A stretch of 64,000 nt of DNA from Blasia pusilla (lineage: Eukaryota > Marchantiophyta > Marchantiopsida > Blasiales). Shown piece after piece: positions 11,951 through 25,107 of this stretch. The position numbers and the translations under genes are program-made. The stretch lies in contig CM114272.1 of NCBI GenBank assembly GCA_050084515.1, positions 60,450,001 through 60,514,000 on the forward strand. The letters are read 5' to 3'. The notes beneath the pieces were generated by a model. The model was not told the DNA's origin. It saw only the letters and a program-made list of their open reading frames with translations, and ran no database searches. Position 1 is the first letter of the stretch. Each line of letters begins with the position of its first letter.

Positions 11951-12892
11951 TCCCTTCCTCTCTCAGTCCGTCCGACCGGCACCACCCTCGAGTCCCTCCC
12001 TCCCTCTCTGCGTCCGTCTGTCCGACCGGCACCAGTGCGCAAACTGCCGCCGCAAATATGGCCGACTGCGTGGAATGAACGGTTGAATTCGTTGGGCCAT
12101 TTTGTATCGATAATCTCTTGAGGTGATTATTATTTTATTTTATTCTATGTATTTTTATTTTATTTATGGCAGACCGACAAACAATGAGGACGCCGCTGTA
12201 ACTTACAGCGACTCGGTCTCACACCCAAACACTATTAAGGAAGGCAACGAGTACTGCGGGAGAGTGCGGCGATCTCTCCTGTTGCCGTCGTCGCCGCCGC
12301 AGGACTCAGCAGTGAAGGAAAGGCGACACCGAGCATCAAGTCGCGCCTTTCAAGCCCATTGACCTCGCGTCCTGCGTACTCTTGCAGAGAGGGAGGGAGA
12401 GACAGACGGACGGACGGACGGACAGACAGAGGACTGCGAATTCGAGATGGGTGATAGAGCGTTTAGGGAGGAGTAGAGGAGAGATGTGATGTGATGTGGT
12501 GTGGTATGGTGAAAGGGGGGAATTCGGAGGTTGGAGTCAGCTTGGTCTCAGTCTGCCATCTGCAATGAAGGAGGAGAGGAGGAGGAGGAGGAGTGGCGGC
12601 AGAATTGGGAGGCGATGAAGGTGGTAGGTGATGGATAGATAGGCTGCAGGACGGAGGAATGGAATCAGCTGAACAGGGGAGAGGAGGAGCATTTGGGATC
12701 TATTGTGATCTGGCTGCCTGTAAGGTAGATGCAGCGTGAAGGAGAGAACCGGGTTTAGTGTCCAAGACTGCGAGTGATCCAGTTCAGAAGGCGGCTTGGG
12801 AATGCTAGTCATCGGCATTTTACGACATTGGGCCCCTGACGATCTAACTGGAGGTAAGATCGTGATGCCCTGGAGCATGTCGAGTGATGCGA

Positions 12893-12894
12893 GA

Positions 12895-12950
<56 letters not shown>
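12893..12950. repeat. Compound (GT)n(GA)n microsatellite
   Basis: GT repeats at 12893-12916 pass directly into GA repeats at 12917-12950. Confidence 0.95.
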
Positions 12951-12953
<3 letters not shown>

Positions 12954-13232
12954 GACTTCATTTGCAAAGAGTTGATGGATCAAAACAAGACGTAGATTAT
13001 CAAAGAGGTCCAACGAGGTCCTCTAATTGCATGCGATCTTCGCTAGTTTTCACACTTGAGTGAGAGTTTAGAAATGTAAACCTGATTCTTGTGAGCCATG
13101 AAATCAGTGACCATGAAGACAGGGCCTTCGAAGTGATCAGGAAACCTCTGGCCTGATGTCATCATGATAATTGCAATTGAAGATAGAGACAGACAGACTG
13201 GGCTCCTTGAGTAGTATCTGGTTGGACGGTGC

Positions 13233-13235
<3 letters not shown>

Positions 13236-13285
<50 letters not shown>
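13236..13285. repeat. (AG)n microsatellite
   Basis: A 50-bp uninterrupted AG tract. Confidence 0.95.
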
Positions 13286-13286
<1 letters not shown>

Positions 13287-13612
13287 AAATGGGAATTCAC
13301 AGTTCTTCGTGTCGTTATGGTGATGCGTTTACGTCGTGCCACATATTTGGAGCAGAAGTTATCTTCTTCCTCTGTCAAAAGGTTTTGAAGCCTGGCCCTT
13401 TGATGTTGTACTCTCCTCTCAAACGCCCACCTGCCACCTCCAACCTGAAATCGTAAGGATATTATGAGAAAAGTGGTGCGCTTGGCTGGATGGGTCGTTA
13501 GCCTATCTTCCCATGAAGGTGTTGTCTACGAAGGATCTCCTATTTCTGTTCCACGCACTGTTAGGCCCAATTGAACTCCAAGTGCTTATCGCAAGCTGTA
13601 GATCTCAGCCTT

Positions 13613-13910
13613 CTAGACCTTCAGTCATATGCATATATGCATAGATGTCGACTCCTAATCGTAGCTAGCGGGCGATCCATGACCGTGTAAATCGTCGGAT
13701 GGCCCCTAGGACCGCCCAGCACATTGCAGGGAGTTGTAGACAGAAGTCTCTTGACCCAGATTGAGCTTGATGTCCTGCTTGCTAGATTTAAATTGTCAGT
13801 CCTCAAGACATTCAGTCATATGCACATCTATGGAATCCTTAGATAGCAGGCGATCGACGACCTTGGGAACTCCGAGCACAATGCAAGGAGTTGAGCTAGG
13901 ACAGAGGAAC
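13613..13910. repeat. Two direct copies of a unit of about 110-130 bp
   Basis: Copy 1 (about 13613-13745) and copy 2 (about 13798-13910) share CATTCAGTCATATGCA or near matches, then GCGGGCGATC / GCAGGCGATC, then AGCACATTGCAGGGAGTTG / AGCACAATGCAAGGAGTTG. No coding sense was found. Confidence 0.7.
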
Positions 13911-14628
13911 CACAGGAGACAGGAGATCCAGGCACCTGGTGCTCATAGGTGAGACTGGGAGATTGGTGAGGGTGGCGAATTTCGATTCGTGAAGTGCAAC
14001 AGATCCTCACTCGGGTCCCCCCACTACCACCTCAAGCTCGAGATTGGTCATGGGAACACTGGTACATTCCATAATCAGTCTTACCCACCTAAGGACTGAC
14101 CTAGCCAGTCGCCATGTTTTGCCCATAGACGAGCTTGCAAAGGGACCAGCAGAGGCGACATTGAAATCCTTGTGACATTACTGCATTACGTGTTCTCTGC
14201 TGAGCTTGCATTCCACGCACAAGTAGTAACGCTTTCCTACAGGTGACCCACATTCGTCCGACGACTCCTACCCACCCACCATGGAGCTAGCCTTTCTGCC
14301 TCCTATGCAGTGTGCTTTTTCTTGGGCGGTGGCATAATGAAGAGCCTTGATTGCAATGAAGACATCTTCCGTTGAAATACAACCTGCTTGAAAACTTTGC
14401 AGGATTTCACATAGCTCGCAACAGTTTTTTAAGACCTAAACATGGTGAGGCGGCCTGCATGGAGTAAGTGGAAGGAGACAACGAGTGTCTGACAGTTGGA
14501 GGACTCTGCCTACAAAGTCACTTCTGCAGACAACTGCTACAGATTGTAACCAAAATCGTCGGAATGTAATTTCTTGTTTGCACGGTTGCTTCTTTACAAG
14601 CGCTTGGGCGTTTGACAAGGAGCTCAAA

Positions 14629-17600
14629 ATGGAATCAGGAAAATCGGGTCGTTGGCTGTGGGGCGATCGATGGGCTTGTCTTGCAGCAGCCATGCTCATG
14701 CAGGTATACTCTACATTGCAGGGCCTGGTGGATGATCATACGTTGGGTTTCTAAGGATCAACAGTGAATCTTACAAGACATGCTCATTCACTCCTGTGGG
14801 TTGAATTCCAAAAGATTCAAGGCAAGTAAAAAGGGAATCATGTCACACTATTTCTGTGGTGGTTACAGGCTGGTGGAGGTCTAGGTTACACTTTTGCCGT
14901 TTACAGTCAACACATAAAGGAGAAGCTGGATTATGATCAAGAAGATCTTGACACGCTGGGAGCTGCGAAGGATTTTGGTTATTGTTTTGGCATACTCGGT
15001 GGGATTTTGTACAACTTCCTGCCCCCATGGCTCACAATTTTATTCGGGGCCTCTGCTCACTTTCTGGGCTATTTCATGGTAGGTTTCTCTCAAGACTTTG
15101 AAAGTTGCAGCTTAAAGTATAGAAGAGCTTCAGTACAAAATTTCATTGGTTTTCTTTTTGCATTTGTGTGTGGACCTTCATGAAGGCCAGAGGTTCTGAC
15201 ATAGAAGTGCTTCTATTCTCAATTACATTGCCTTTGTTCCATCTCTGACATTCAGGTCAACGAAATTCTGGTGTCCTTGTTCACTAGTTGGACCAGTTTT
15301 ATAGAGGAAGTATTCTGATTACCCTTCTGAGCTACAATCCTTGTTTCATGACTCTTAGGCTACTAGGTAGGGAAATTCATCCATGACAAAGTTAGCTCCT
15401 CATTCTGAATGACATATTGAGTCTGGCTCTGCAGGTGTGGATGACAACAACTGGAAAGGTTGAACCTCCGTTTTGGATGGTAAGAATTTGGTAGGCTGCT
15501 GTTTGTCCCAAGCAGATCACTTGAGAGTGAAGCACGCATGCATTGAAAAGGGATGGGAAGAAACCCACCAAGGAAGGAGAAAAGTGAGACTCAGAGAGGA
15601 ATAAAACAGGCCACGGGCAACTGGATTGATGGGAGAACGCCTTTCAGTTCAAATGTGTTGCTTTTCTTGACGGGTTGTAGAGTGGTCCAAGGAGATGGCT
15701 TATCCATGTGCAGGGTCTTTAACGGTCTTACAGATGAAAACAAAAGATTCTCCAATGCATATGATTACTTCATCCTGTGGCTTCCTGCTCTCATCACAAG
15801 TCTCTCACTGTGGAAGCATAATTCACTTCAGGTGTCTTGTCATGAGCTGGAATGTAACATGAGTGTCTTTCTATTTGTGTTAACAGCTATGTGGGTTCAT
15901 TGCTGTCGGGGTTGGAGGCGACAGCTGGATTGACACGGCAGCAATCATGACCAGGTATCTAGATATAAGGCGCTGTGTTTCAGCAATGTGTCTGCTGAAC
16001 CAGCTGAACTCGAGAACTATTTGCAGAGGACTCCTTGTTCGGAAACCCCAGCTCAAGTTTAAGTTGAGGACAGGGGAGGGCAATCCCCTTGAACCACAAA
16101 GAGATCAAGACGGAAACCCCAAAGTCCTGCTCATTATGTAATGCTGAGGATGGGAACTTTGCGTCAGTATCTGGTCACATGTGTGAGGGTTACTATAAAG
16201 CGTTTCTTGGCTGACTCCTGGAAGGTTCTCTCCAACACTATCGAAAAGAGTCTCCATCCTCTTATATAGAACTCTTATCCTTCTGCACTCATCCCAGCCT
16301 CCAACGCCGTCCAACCAGAGCATGGGGGCTGTAGTCATAAGGCTGTGACAGGCACTACTTAATGAGGAGAATCTCTGAAATTGCTAAGTTCATCACATTT
16401 CAGCATGCTAGATTCACTGCCCAATTACTGCTGATATGGTTAGTAGGGTCTTTCCAGAACCCCAATCATTACAGTAGATAGTGTTGTAGAAGAGTTTGCT
16501 GATAACTGGACGCGTTGCCCCCAATACTCTATTTGATAAGCACTCTCCCCCTAGTCTCATTTGTTACTCACTCCACTTCTTTCTCGGTCTACCTATCCCA
16601 GTCTCTAGCACCGTCCAACTAGTGCCTAGGATCTATTATCACAAGGCCATGTCAGGCACTACTTATGTGGAGGGTCCCAGACATTGCTGAGTTTGCCGCA
16701 TTCAGTAGCCTTGCTTCACTGCCTAAATCCGCTGCACTGGTGGCATCTTTTGCGGAAAACAATCAGTTATGGTAGATAGTTTTGTACAAGAGTTTCGTGG
16801 CTGACACCTGGAAGCTCCACACAAACTCTGTATGGTAGCACTCGTATTGTTGGTGAGAGTCAACCTGGTCTCATGGTACTCTTGCCACTTCTTTGACATG
16901 GGTGCAGAGGGCCACCCCCCTCTGCACCCATGTCAGTCTCTAGCACCATCCAGCCAGGTTCCAAGGGATCTATGGTCACAAGGCTATGAAAGGTGCTGTT
17001 TAATGAGTACAGTCTGTTAGATGTATGATCACAAGGCTTCAACAGGCACTTATAATTCAGTGATCTCTATTAGGATTGACAAAGAAGTAGCAAAACTCAG
17101 CCTCCAGCTTTGTCTTACGATCCAACTAGATCAGCTTGTCATACTGAAGGCGTGTTGTTCAGTTTACAGAACTTTGATCAATTCCGAGGGACTGTCATGG
17201 GCGTGCTAAAGGCTCAGGTTGGACTGTGCGGGGCCATCTTTGTAACGGTAAATGCAAAATGCCAAGTCTATTTCGTCTTCACCTGCTCAGAGATAAATGG
17301 ATTCTTCAGTTTGCTTTGGTAGTCTCATCTTGTAGCTTGTTTCAAAGGTCTTTCTTTCTTTCTTCCTTGCTCAAAGGTCTTTCTTCCTGTCCTTTCAACG
17401 CTGTGGCATATATTCGTGTGCTAGCAGCAAATAGACCTCGTGTGCTGATAATTTGATTGAGTCCCTTCTCTCATCAATCTGATCATATAACAGCAATATG
17501 TGGAGTTCAACAGCTGTACAAGGCATTCTTGAAACCCAATGTGGATGGATACATTTTATTGGTGGCAACGGCTCCGGCGGTAACCAGCTATCTTCTGGCA

Positions 17601-20600
17601 GTCTTCATATCACCTTTCCCTTCGAATGATGAGGAAGACGCAAATGATCCAACTATCAACACACGTTTCAATATAGGATATGTATGCTACTGCAATCTTT
17701 ACCACCATCTCAAACATGTTTTTCCTTGAATCAAGTTTTATTCTCTGTGAAGGTCTGTTCTCAGCAGTAGAGTAATAAGATAAATGTTCTCAGTAGTCTA
17801 GTGCTGAGAACATTCGTCGTCCTCTCACTCCTGGAGGAGTCTTAAAAGCTTGTAAAATTTTCCCTTGTTGGACATACTGAGTGGATAATGTTGGTAGAAA
17901 AGTTCCCAAGTATTACCGCTGGTAATGCATATTTTAATGGATACTCCTTCTTTGAAACCAGGGAGCCACAATACTGCTGGGTCTATATCTCCTTTCCTCT
18001 ATCTTCATCCAGGTAACAATCCATCTCGTGATCAGTGATTGCCTGCAGTCGGTGTGGTCCCTTACATCTTGAATAGTTCTTGACTCTCACTAACAGTCAT
18101 GGCCTTGGTTTTCCATATTTTACAATTGACCTGAGCTTTTCCACACACCAAGTACGTTTTCTAATTGGGTAGAGTCTCTGGTGGATTGCAGACATGGACA
18201 GACGTGAGCAGAGGATGGCTAGTCTTCTTTGCTGTGACAATGCTCTTAAATCTCGTTCTCATCACAGTGCTGCTGGTAGGCGCATTTTCTGCTTGAGTAG
18301 TTGATCACGAAGTTACATGGGTCTTCAGTCAGTGATAGATACACATTTTGTCAAATTCCAGCCAAAAGATTTACTTTCATGATCTCTGCTCAGTACTCGG
18401 TCACTGTAACTACCTGGGTCTTCATCCAGTGCTGGGTGCATCGTCTTGGAATTTCCAGCTAAAGTCAGTCTTCCTGATGAATGATCCCAATGCAACAAAA
18501 AGCGTGAGAAAGACAGAAGATTACAGCTTTTGGGCATCTAACACCTTTTAGTGACTGATCTGGTGATTCAATGTCAGGTTTTGTATAAACCTATTCGTAA
18601 ATTGCTAGATGGTTGGAGTGGTGGCAAGCATCAATTTATCAACACACACGAAATGGTGATCCTACCCAGAATTAAGAAAAAGCTCTCAGATGTGGGCATG
18701 GAGGAGAGTACTTTAGAAGATGATAACCAACCTTTGAAAGGCAAGGTTCAAGATAGTCAGGAGGATCTCAATGCCCCTGGTGACCGCCAGGTGTATGTGA
18801 CCTCCAAAATTGTTGTACATAAAAAGGGCTATCATGCAATCGAGAGACTTCCTGAAGAAGACGACTTGAAAGAGAACAATCTGGTGAAGGGAGACGAGCC
18901 TGCTGTGCAGATGCATGAGATTGAGCACTTGACCTTGTGGCAAAATGTTCGAAGTCTCAATTTTTGGTAACTCCTGATGTTTCCTCACTGAAATCTGCTT
19001 CCAGCAAGCCCTAGTTCCACCCGTACATTCAAAGCATCTCAACTTTGACATTAAACTTGACAAGGGACATTTCGGATGGGTGTTGACAAACTACAACGTG
19101 CTTGCAGGTTGCTTTGTCTCGTAGCTATGACTGGGCCTGGGAGTGGGCTGGCCATTATCAACAACTTTGGTCAGGTGTGTGCTTCTTTCTGAGCAAAACA
19201 TCTGCTTGTCTACTGGTTGAATTACTTCGTATAGTGAAACACGCAATGAAGCCATTTCCCCGCAAACTTTCAAGAGGCTTCACCTCCCTAAAACATGTAT
19301 TGCGCTCTGCTGAAGATTCCTAGACAGTGACTTCCTCAAGGTACTCTTTTATCTCGTCAAACCTCAAACATCTCATGGCGCCTCCAAACAGAAATTCATC
19401 GTACATGTCGAACTGTGACGTTGTGAAGATGACTCCTTGACATGGATGGACGGATGGATGAGCTGCCTGATGTTGTTATGTTATAGTCGTCTTTCCATTT
19501 CTATAAGCTCACATTAGTTGGTCCTCTATAAGTTGTGCTACTGGTACTAGTTACTAATGGATCACCTATGTGCTTGCAGATGGGAAGATCTTTGGAATCG
19601 GAGAAAGTGGAGCTGTTTGTTGGACTGATTAGTGTTGCAAGCTGCTTTGGACGTCTTGCTGCCGGGTAATCTGAAACCTTTCAGCTCCTTTCAGCTTTCA
19701 TCTATACTATTAAAGGAGGATAACTTCTTGATTCCCAAACACCTCTCTTTTTGACATATGGCAATGAGGTAACCAGAAAATATTTTTGGAAGGACAGGCA
19801 ACAATTTGAGGTCAGTATAATTATTGGGCCGTACACTGGTTAGTATTCAAGAAGGTTTTAACATTATGAGTTGGATGGAGACAATTTATCAAGGTAGAGG
19901 TTTCTGAAAATGAGGGTCTCCTCTCATTTCCGCAGATACGGATCGGATCTGATGCTGAAGAGGACAGGATATCCAAGGCCTCTGTGTTTTACACTAGCTC
20001 ACCTGATTATGACAGTGGGCTGTCTGACCTTAGCTGCTGGATGTAAGTGACTCACTGGCTCTCCTCTTCTAGTTTTGAAGCCAATCTTCCTTCCATCGCT
20101 TCATCCTTACGTCGGAGGCGATGGCTGCATGCCAACTGGACAGAGCAAGACCCACTATACGCAGGGATTGATCTATTCTTGTAGCAGCTAGGGTATTCCC
20201 CGACTGCTGATTGCGCAGCATATCCCAAACACATGAGTTTTAATCTGCTGTGCATCTATCATTTGGCTTTTGCAGTTGTACCACTGCTGTATGTGGGATC
20301 AGTGCTGGTGGGTGGATCGTATGGAGCTTTCTGGGCTCTCACACCAGCGATCATATCTGAGGTTTTCGGCCTCCACAATTTTGCGGCCCTGTACAAATTT
20401 ATAGGGTATGGAGAGAATCCCCTTCCATTTCCTGCCCAAGATCACGTACAGGATGCAATCAATGCTGTCGTCCTGCAGACTGTCACTCTTCCACCTGCGA
20501 AATCCTCACAGTTTGTCAGCTCTGCTGAGACATGGAATGAAGACTTCTCCAAAACTAATTTGTGCTTGTTTGCAAGAGAATCTCTAGACATTTGCCTCTG

Positions 20601-20911
20601 CCTGAAAGATCCAAACTTGTATGATTGCTTGTGTTCGTAGGGCATGCGGCCCAGTGGGGGCGTACATTCTTTCTGCGAGATTGGTGGGATATTTATATGA
20701 CGAGGAAGCAGACCGATATCAGTCACTCAATCCTCAACTTCCTCCCAACGACGGCGAAGAGGAGAACTTCTGCTTGGGCCGGCAGTGCTTCGAAGTTTCC
20801 ATGTTGGTTTTAGCCACTGTGTGTCTGCTAGGTGCTACCCTAGGAACTATCCTGGCATCAAGAACTACTAAGCTGTATACCCGATCAAAGATAGCAACAA
20901 CACCTAGCTGA
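14629..20911 (+). CDS. Nodulin-like / NFD4-type major facilitator transporter, 14 exons
   Basis: Exons: 14629-14703, 14869-15078, 15435-15479, 15887-15954, 17163-17247, 17514-17681, 17962-18012, 18192-18275, 18578-18966, 19108-19174, 19580-19665, 19936-20042, 20276-20405, 20641-20911. Every intron is GT-AG and all phases join, giving 1836 nt (611 residues plus TGA). The N-terminal half (about residues 10-262) is the Nodulin-like domain: RWLWGDRWACLAAAMLMQAG, then LGAAKDFGYCFGILGG, then LCGFIAVGVGGDSW and NFDQFRGTVMGVLKAQVGL. A charged loop follows (about 263-390). The second half has GSGLAIINNFGQ, GLISVASCFGRLAAGYGSD and VGAYILSARLVGYLYD. Members are multi-pass membrane transporters, mostly of unknown substrate; NFD4 takes its name from a nuclear-fusion phenotype. 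An in-frame ATG lies upstream at 14485, but homology starts near 14629. The family call is strong; the substrate is unknown. Confidence 0.92.
16190..17010 (+). repeat. Three diverged tandem units inside intron 4 of the transporter gene
   Basis: Intron 4 is by far the longest at 1208 bp. It holds three units of about 280-300 bp starting near 16190, 16471 and 16767. Shared blocks are the GTTGTAGAAGAGTTT-type start, CAGTCTCTAGCACCGTCCA, and AAGGCCATGTCAGGCACTA. The intron therefore grew by local duplication. Confidence 0.75.
16895..16934. repeat. Perfect 17-bp inverted repeat in intron 4
   Basis: The arms GACATGGGTGCAGAGGG and its exact reverse complement are separated by 6 bases (CCACCC). It lies within the third tandem unit. 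It may be a recent inverted duplication or a structured element in the pre-mRNA. Confidence 0.9.
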
Positions 20912-23900
20912 TCTTGTATCAAGGTGGCTCTGGTCACCTCAATGAACACAAACAAAGAAAAGAAGGCTGATACAATTTGTAGTGTACAAAATCTGACGAC
21001 TGTGTATACCAATATATTCATGCCTCATCCACATCCTGGATAGCACTGTGATGTTTCCTTCATTACGTGCAGTAGGCATCCATAAGTGGAGGAGACGAGG
21101 TCCGGTCCTGTGACTGCGTGAAAGCTGCAACCACATGGCTGGTGGAATGAGGAGGCAATTTTGCACTTTTAATACTATCATCTCTTGCGGCTGAGTAGTG
21201 ATGTTTGGTAAGCGAAGTAAGTAAACCCTGTCCCTTCCAGCTGCTATTGCTTCTGGCTGGCTGCATGCTACATTTCTGCCACTGCTTGTATTACGATTTC
21301 AGATCCTGCTCCTTGCGGCAAGGCCACGCATGTATCGCTCCGAATTGTTGTCTAGTTGACCGAGTTCGGGGCCAGAGCACAGGCAAAATTCGAAAAGGGT
21401 TGCTACCAAATGTTTACTTTGAAGTCATGGCAGCTCCACAGGGAAGGCTTCAACTTAACTCGAATTGTCAAATGAAGCTGTTGTTAGCAAGAGCTTCTCG
21501 GGAGAAAACACTCCCGTGTACAGATTTCTTTGTTTTGTACACAGATAGCGCCATTGGCGATCCCCCACCCCCTTCGCTTCCATTGATAAATAGTATTAGT
21601 CCCTTTCACAGAGTGGATGCTGCCACCGCGTACAGTCCTTCGCTTACACGTTGAGCAAGCAACCCTTAGAACGCATCTGCCTCTCCATATTTGGCGGTAA
21701 CAATCGGTCAAAAACCTTGGTCTGAAAAATGTATAGGGATATTGTGCTAGCTCCCCGGCGACCGATTTGTCGTAGCCGTCTGTCACCATGGAATGATAGC
21801 TTTCTATAGCAAACGCTTGATCCATCGCTTCCTGGCGAACGTGCTTGAAACCTGCAGAAAAGCAGACTTGAAAGCAGAGCCGCTGAATAATCAACGAGAT
21901 CAAAGGCCATGTGACCTTCGAGAATGACGAGGTTCCTACTTCGGTACCAAAGCTATGTGATTTTGTAAGCTGAAGGATCCACAAAAATCTTTGACAGTAG
22001 CAAATGGTATAGTTACGGTTCAAAACACTGCAGAGGTAAATGCCAAAACACTGCCAGGTTACATATACTATCTTGCAAAAGAACGTCAATTAGTGCCAAC
22101 ATCCGTCATCTCGCCGTTATCTCGTTTCCCTGCGTCATGGATGCAGTTGTTGCACTTGAAAAATCATATCTGCTAAATTCTCATGTGTTCGCCCGTATTC
22201 CAAATAGGAGTGTTATTGTTAATCAATAGCACAAACCTTGAGCTGTTGAAATACGGGTCCACGCCGAATAGATACAAGAGGTTCTGACCTCAAAATTTAG
22301 TTCTTGGGATGATTGAGAAAGGAAGGCTTTCGGGATAACCGTGGCAGAGAAGTGTTTTGCATAATTGTTCGATTCTGATCGGCCATGTTGGGACCTGATT
22401 TCTTGAACCGTTCATGGATTTCACTTGAGAACCGAGGGTCCCCAAACATGAAGTCCGTACACAACGGGAACAGATATCGTAAAATTCGTCTGAATTAGAA
22501 CAGAATACGACAAAACTATTCCGGAGATCTGAATGTCGTAGTATCGTCGGAATATAGATTTTTTTACGTCGTAGTATCGTGGGAGTATCAACTTCTGCAC
22601 CAATGCTCCAACTTTTCGCGGGCACGGGAATTTTTGCTACTATCTCAGGTGCCCATGGGATTCGGCCCTAGCCGTGGGTGAGAACTAGTTTCCCTCCCCA
22701 GGCCCGTCTGCTCACCACTCGAGGAGAAAATGCCATGGAGACGACGTGCATGTGGCTCTTGATGCTCATGCGCGTCTGGCACTACCCACAGTACGTATCA
22801 CTTCCTGGCACGAGCGTGGCATTTTCTTAGGCCGCTTCACTGGGAATTTGGCAGGAGGTAGTCGCGAGTGTGATTGGGAGCTGTACTCCCAAACCTGTTC
22901 GAGACAGAATAGTTAATTCTAGTGAGGTGCCCGAGGTGTAAATTTTAAATTTTAAAATCATTAGCACTCCTCAACCATCGGAAGAACGGAAAAAAAAACT
23001 TTTAAGGTGAAGAAAAAATAATTCGAATATTTGATTAACGCGTGTCCACTGGGGAGGAGGTCTAAATCGAGAAGGTTCAAAGGTGAAGAAAACGTAACTC
23101 GAATATTTGATTAACACGTGACGAATGGGGAGGAGATCAAAATCAAAAATGGACTCCTTAATAATAATATAGATACTGCAATTTAAATTCTTCTTAGTAA
23201 TCTCTGTATTGTAATATACGTTCATATGATCAGGATACGCAATATTACGTTTCGTAATGTGACACCGTCTGGTTTCTCATTCGGTGTATTGTTACGCCAC
23301 CATATCGAGATTTACTACAAATATGTCCGATCTCGATCTCAATGTCGGAGTTTATTGTAATTCCCTTAATCAATTGACAAGCGTCTCTAATAGTACGCAT
23401 GGACCCCTTTTCCAAATTGGAGGTCCAAAGTTGTATCTCGACACGAGCCAGTTTCGTCTTTGGAATCCATCTCTCGAGTAAATGTTGCAAGTTCCAAACT
23501 CAACATGCTTGGTCAGGTGAAACTCAGTCCATTGCCAACAAATGCCAAGACGAGCACAAGAGGCAGAAGGAAAAATCAGTATCAATTGTCGTCTCAAACC
23601 TTTTGTTCCCTTGCAGAACGAGTTGCAGTCCATATCCACCACTGCCCACTGCCCACTTGGGATGCAGACACAGGCAGCAAAATTTCCCTGTTTAACTTCA
23701 AAGATCTTGAATATCCAGATTGCGCTTGTGCATCCTCCATATTTATTAAGAAAGAGACATCACAGTGACAAGTTAACCAAACGAACGTAACCTTCTCAGG
23801 CAACTCTACTGTTTTTCTTGAAGTTGGGCAAGCAACGGCTGTTGACCACCAGTCGTGTAGTAGCTTGCCCGGCAAAACCACAACGCAAGGTTTCAGAAAA

Positions 23901-25107
23901 GGAGTGTTACGACGTCCATCGTCAGCATCTTAGGGACAATACTCACCCACAGATTACCTTCTGGCGTCGCCCTTGCCCCTTAAAGGTTCAGATGTCAGTT
24001 TGCATAGGGAGAGGATCTGTACCTTTAATTATCTAGTTCCTGCCAACATGGGAAGACTTGTGGCCCACCTCAGCCATATACCTCATGGATCCTACCCCAA
24101 AATAACCACCACGATAGTCTACCACTACCGCCCTTGGAGGAATCTGCAGGATTCCAAACAATGTTTGAACTCCTTTCACTCTTCCCAAGATGAAGCCAGA
24201 GAAAATCGCATCTCGTGACCACCTCTTGGAAACCCATAGGGAACAGTTTTTCTAATTAGGGACATTCCTTGCCAAACCACACCGGATCCTCGATAAAGCA
24301 GAAAAGACACTAAAGTTTAGAGAAAATTTCCCATTTAAATTTAATTACAACCATGGGCAGCTACACCACTTAAGGACCCTAAGGTAAGAAAAGCAATTGT
24401 GGACTCCTAGCTCTCCAAGGCCAAGGCAGAAGGAGAAGGATATGAAGGAGGACGGCCGGTGAAGTGAGAACTCTCCACTGAAAGTAGGAGTACCACCAAT
24501 CGTTCGAGGGACTTCACATGGACCTAGCTGTATCGCGAAAGCAAAAGAGAGTATATTCACAGTAAACACGATCCCTCCAACATTTTGCTAGATAGCGCAT
24601 GCAGTTGAAGTGTTGCAGCTGGATGGACGACCTTATCATTTCACTTTCAAGGATCTTCGAAATCAGAAGAAACCCGTTGAAATGAGAGGTTGGAACAAGG
24701 CTCGAGTGACTCGTTCCAACCATTACAGTTAATCGTGTAACAAAAAGGAAGTAATATGAACAAGAGATAGACCACTGACAAGCATTTCGAACTACGGCTC
24801 ACAAGGGCAATAATCCGATCATCAAAAAACACCAAAACATTATTCAGTAAAGTTCACTTACCTACTGACATCAGGCCTTCTAACAGACCACTGACTACAC
24901 CACGGAATATGTACACAAAGATAACAACAAATGGTAAGTGGCGCACCCGCAGCACCACAGCCTTCAACCACAATCAGCTGTCCTCCCTGCAAGATGATGG
25001 CAAGTTATGTCTAGACAGGTAAGGGAGAATGGTACCTGGAAACAGATAAACCCAGCCCTGGTTCTCTGAACAAATTTGAAAACCACTACATCAAACGGAA
25101 CGTGTGT
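20912..25107. other. Intergenic region between the transporter and the F-box gene
   Basis: It would hold the 3' end of the transporter mRNA and, from the right, the 3' end of the F-box mRNA, since the two genes converge. The longest ORF (201 codons, minus, 21484-22089) has no recognisable family and is not called. A pair of tandem units of about 77 bp is at 22995-23150 (shared ATTCGAATATTTGATTAAC or close). A short inverted repeat (AGAAAATGCCA / TGGCATTTTCT) lies at about 22732 and 22818. Confidence 0.5.
22995..23150 (+). repeat. Tandem pair of about 77 bp
   Basis: Both copies contain AAGGTGAAGAAAA, CGAATATTTGATTAAC and GGGGAGGAG in the same order. The divergence is moderate. Confidence 0.75.

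Larger units (their letters stand above)
11297..14628. other. Upstream region of the nodulin-like gene, microsatellite-rich
   Basis: GC content rises from about 11.6 kb. I see no convincing exon; the ORFs here are low-complexity translations of simple repeats. The GA/GT tracts at 12893-12950 and 13236-13285 lie 1.3-1.7 kb upstream of the chosen start of the transporter gene. They may belong to its promoter or 5' leader, but no TATA box or leader intron could be assigned with confidence. Confidence 0.45.

Noticed and set aside
12537-13378. Long minus-strand ORFs rich in Ser-Leu and His-Thr
   Set aside because: They are translations of the GA and GT microsatellites and neighbouring non-coding DNA, with no conserved domain.
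21484-22089. 201-codon minus-strand ORF
   Set aside because: No recognisable domain, and it overlaps a plus-strand ORF of similar quality. It lies where the 3' regions of two convergent genes should be.
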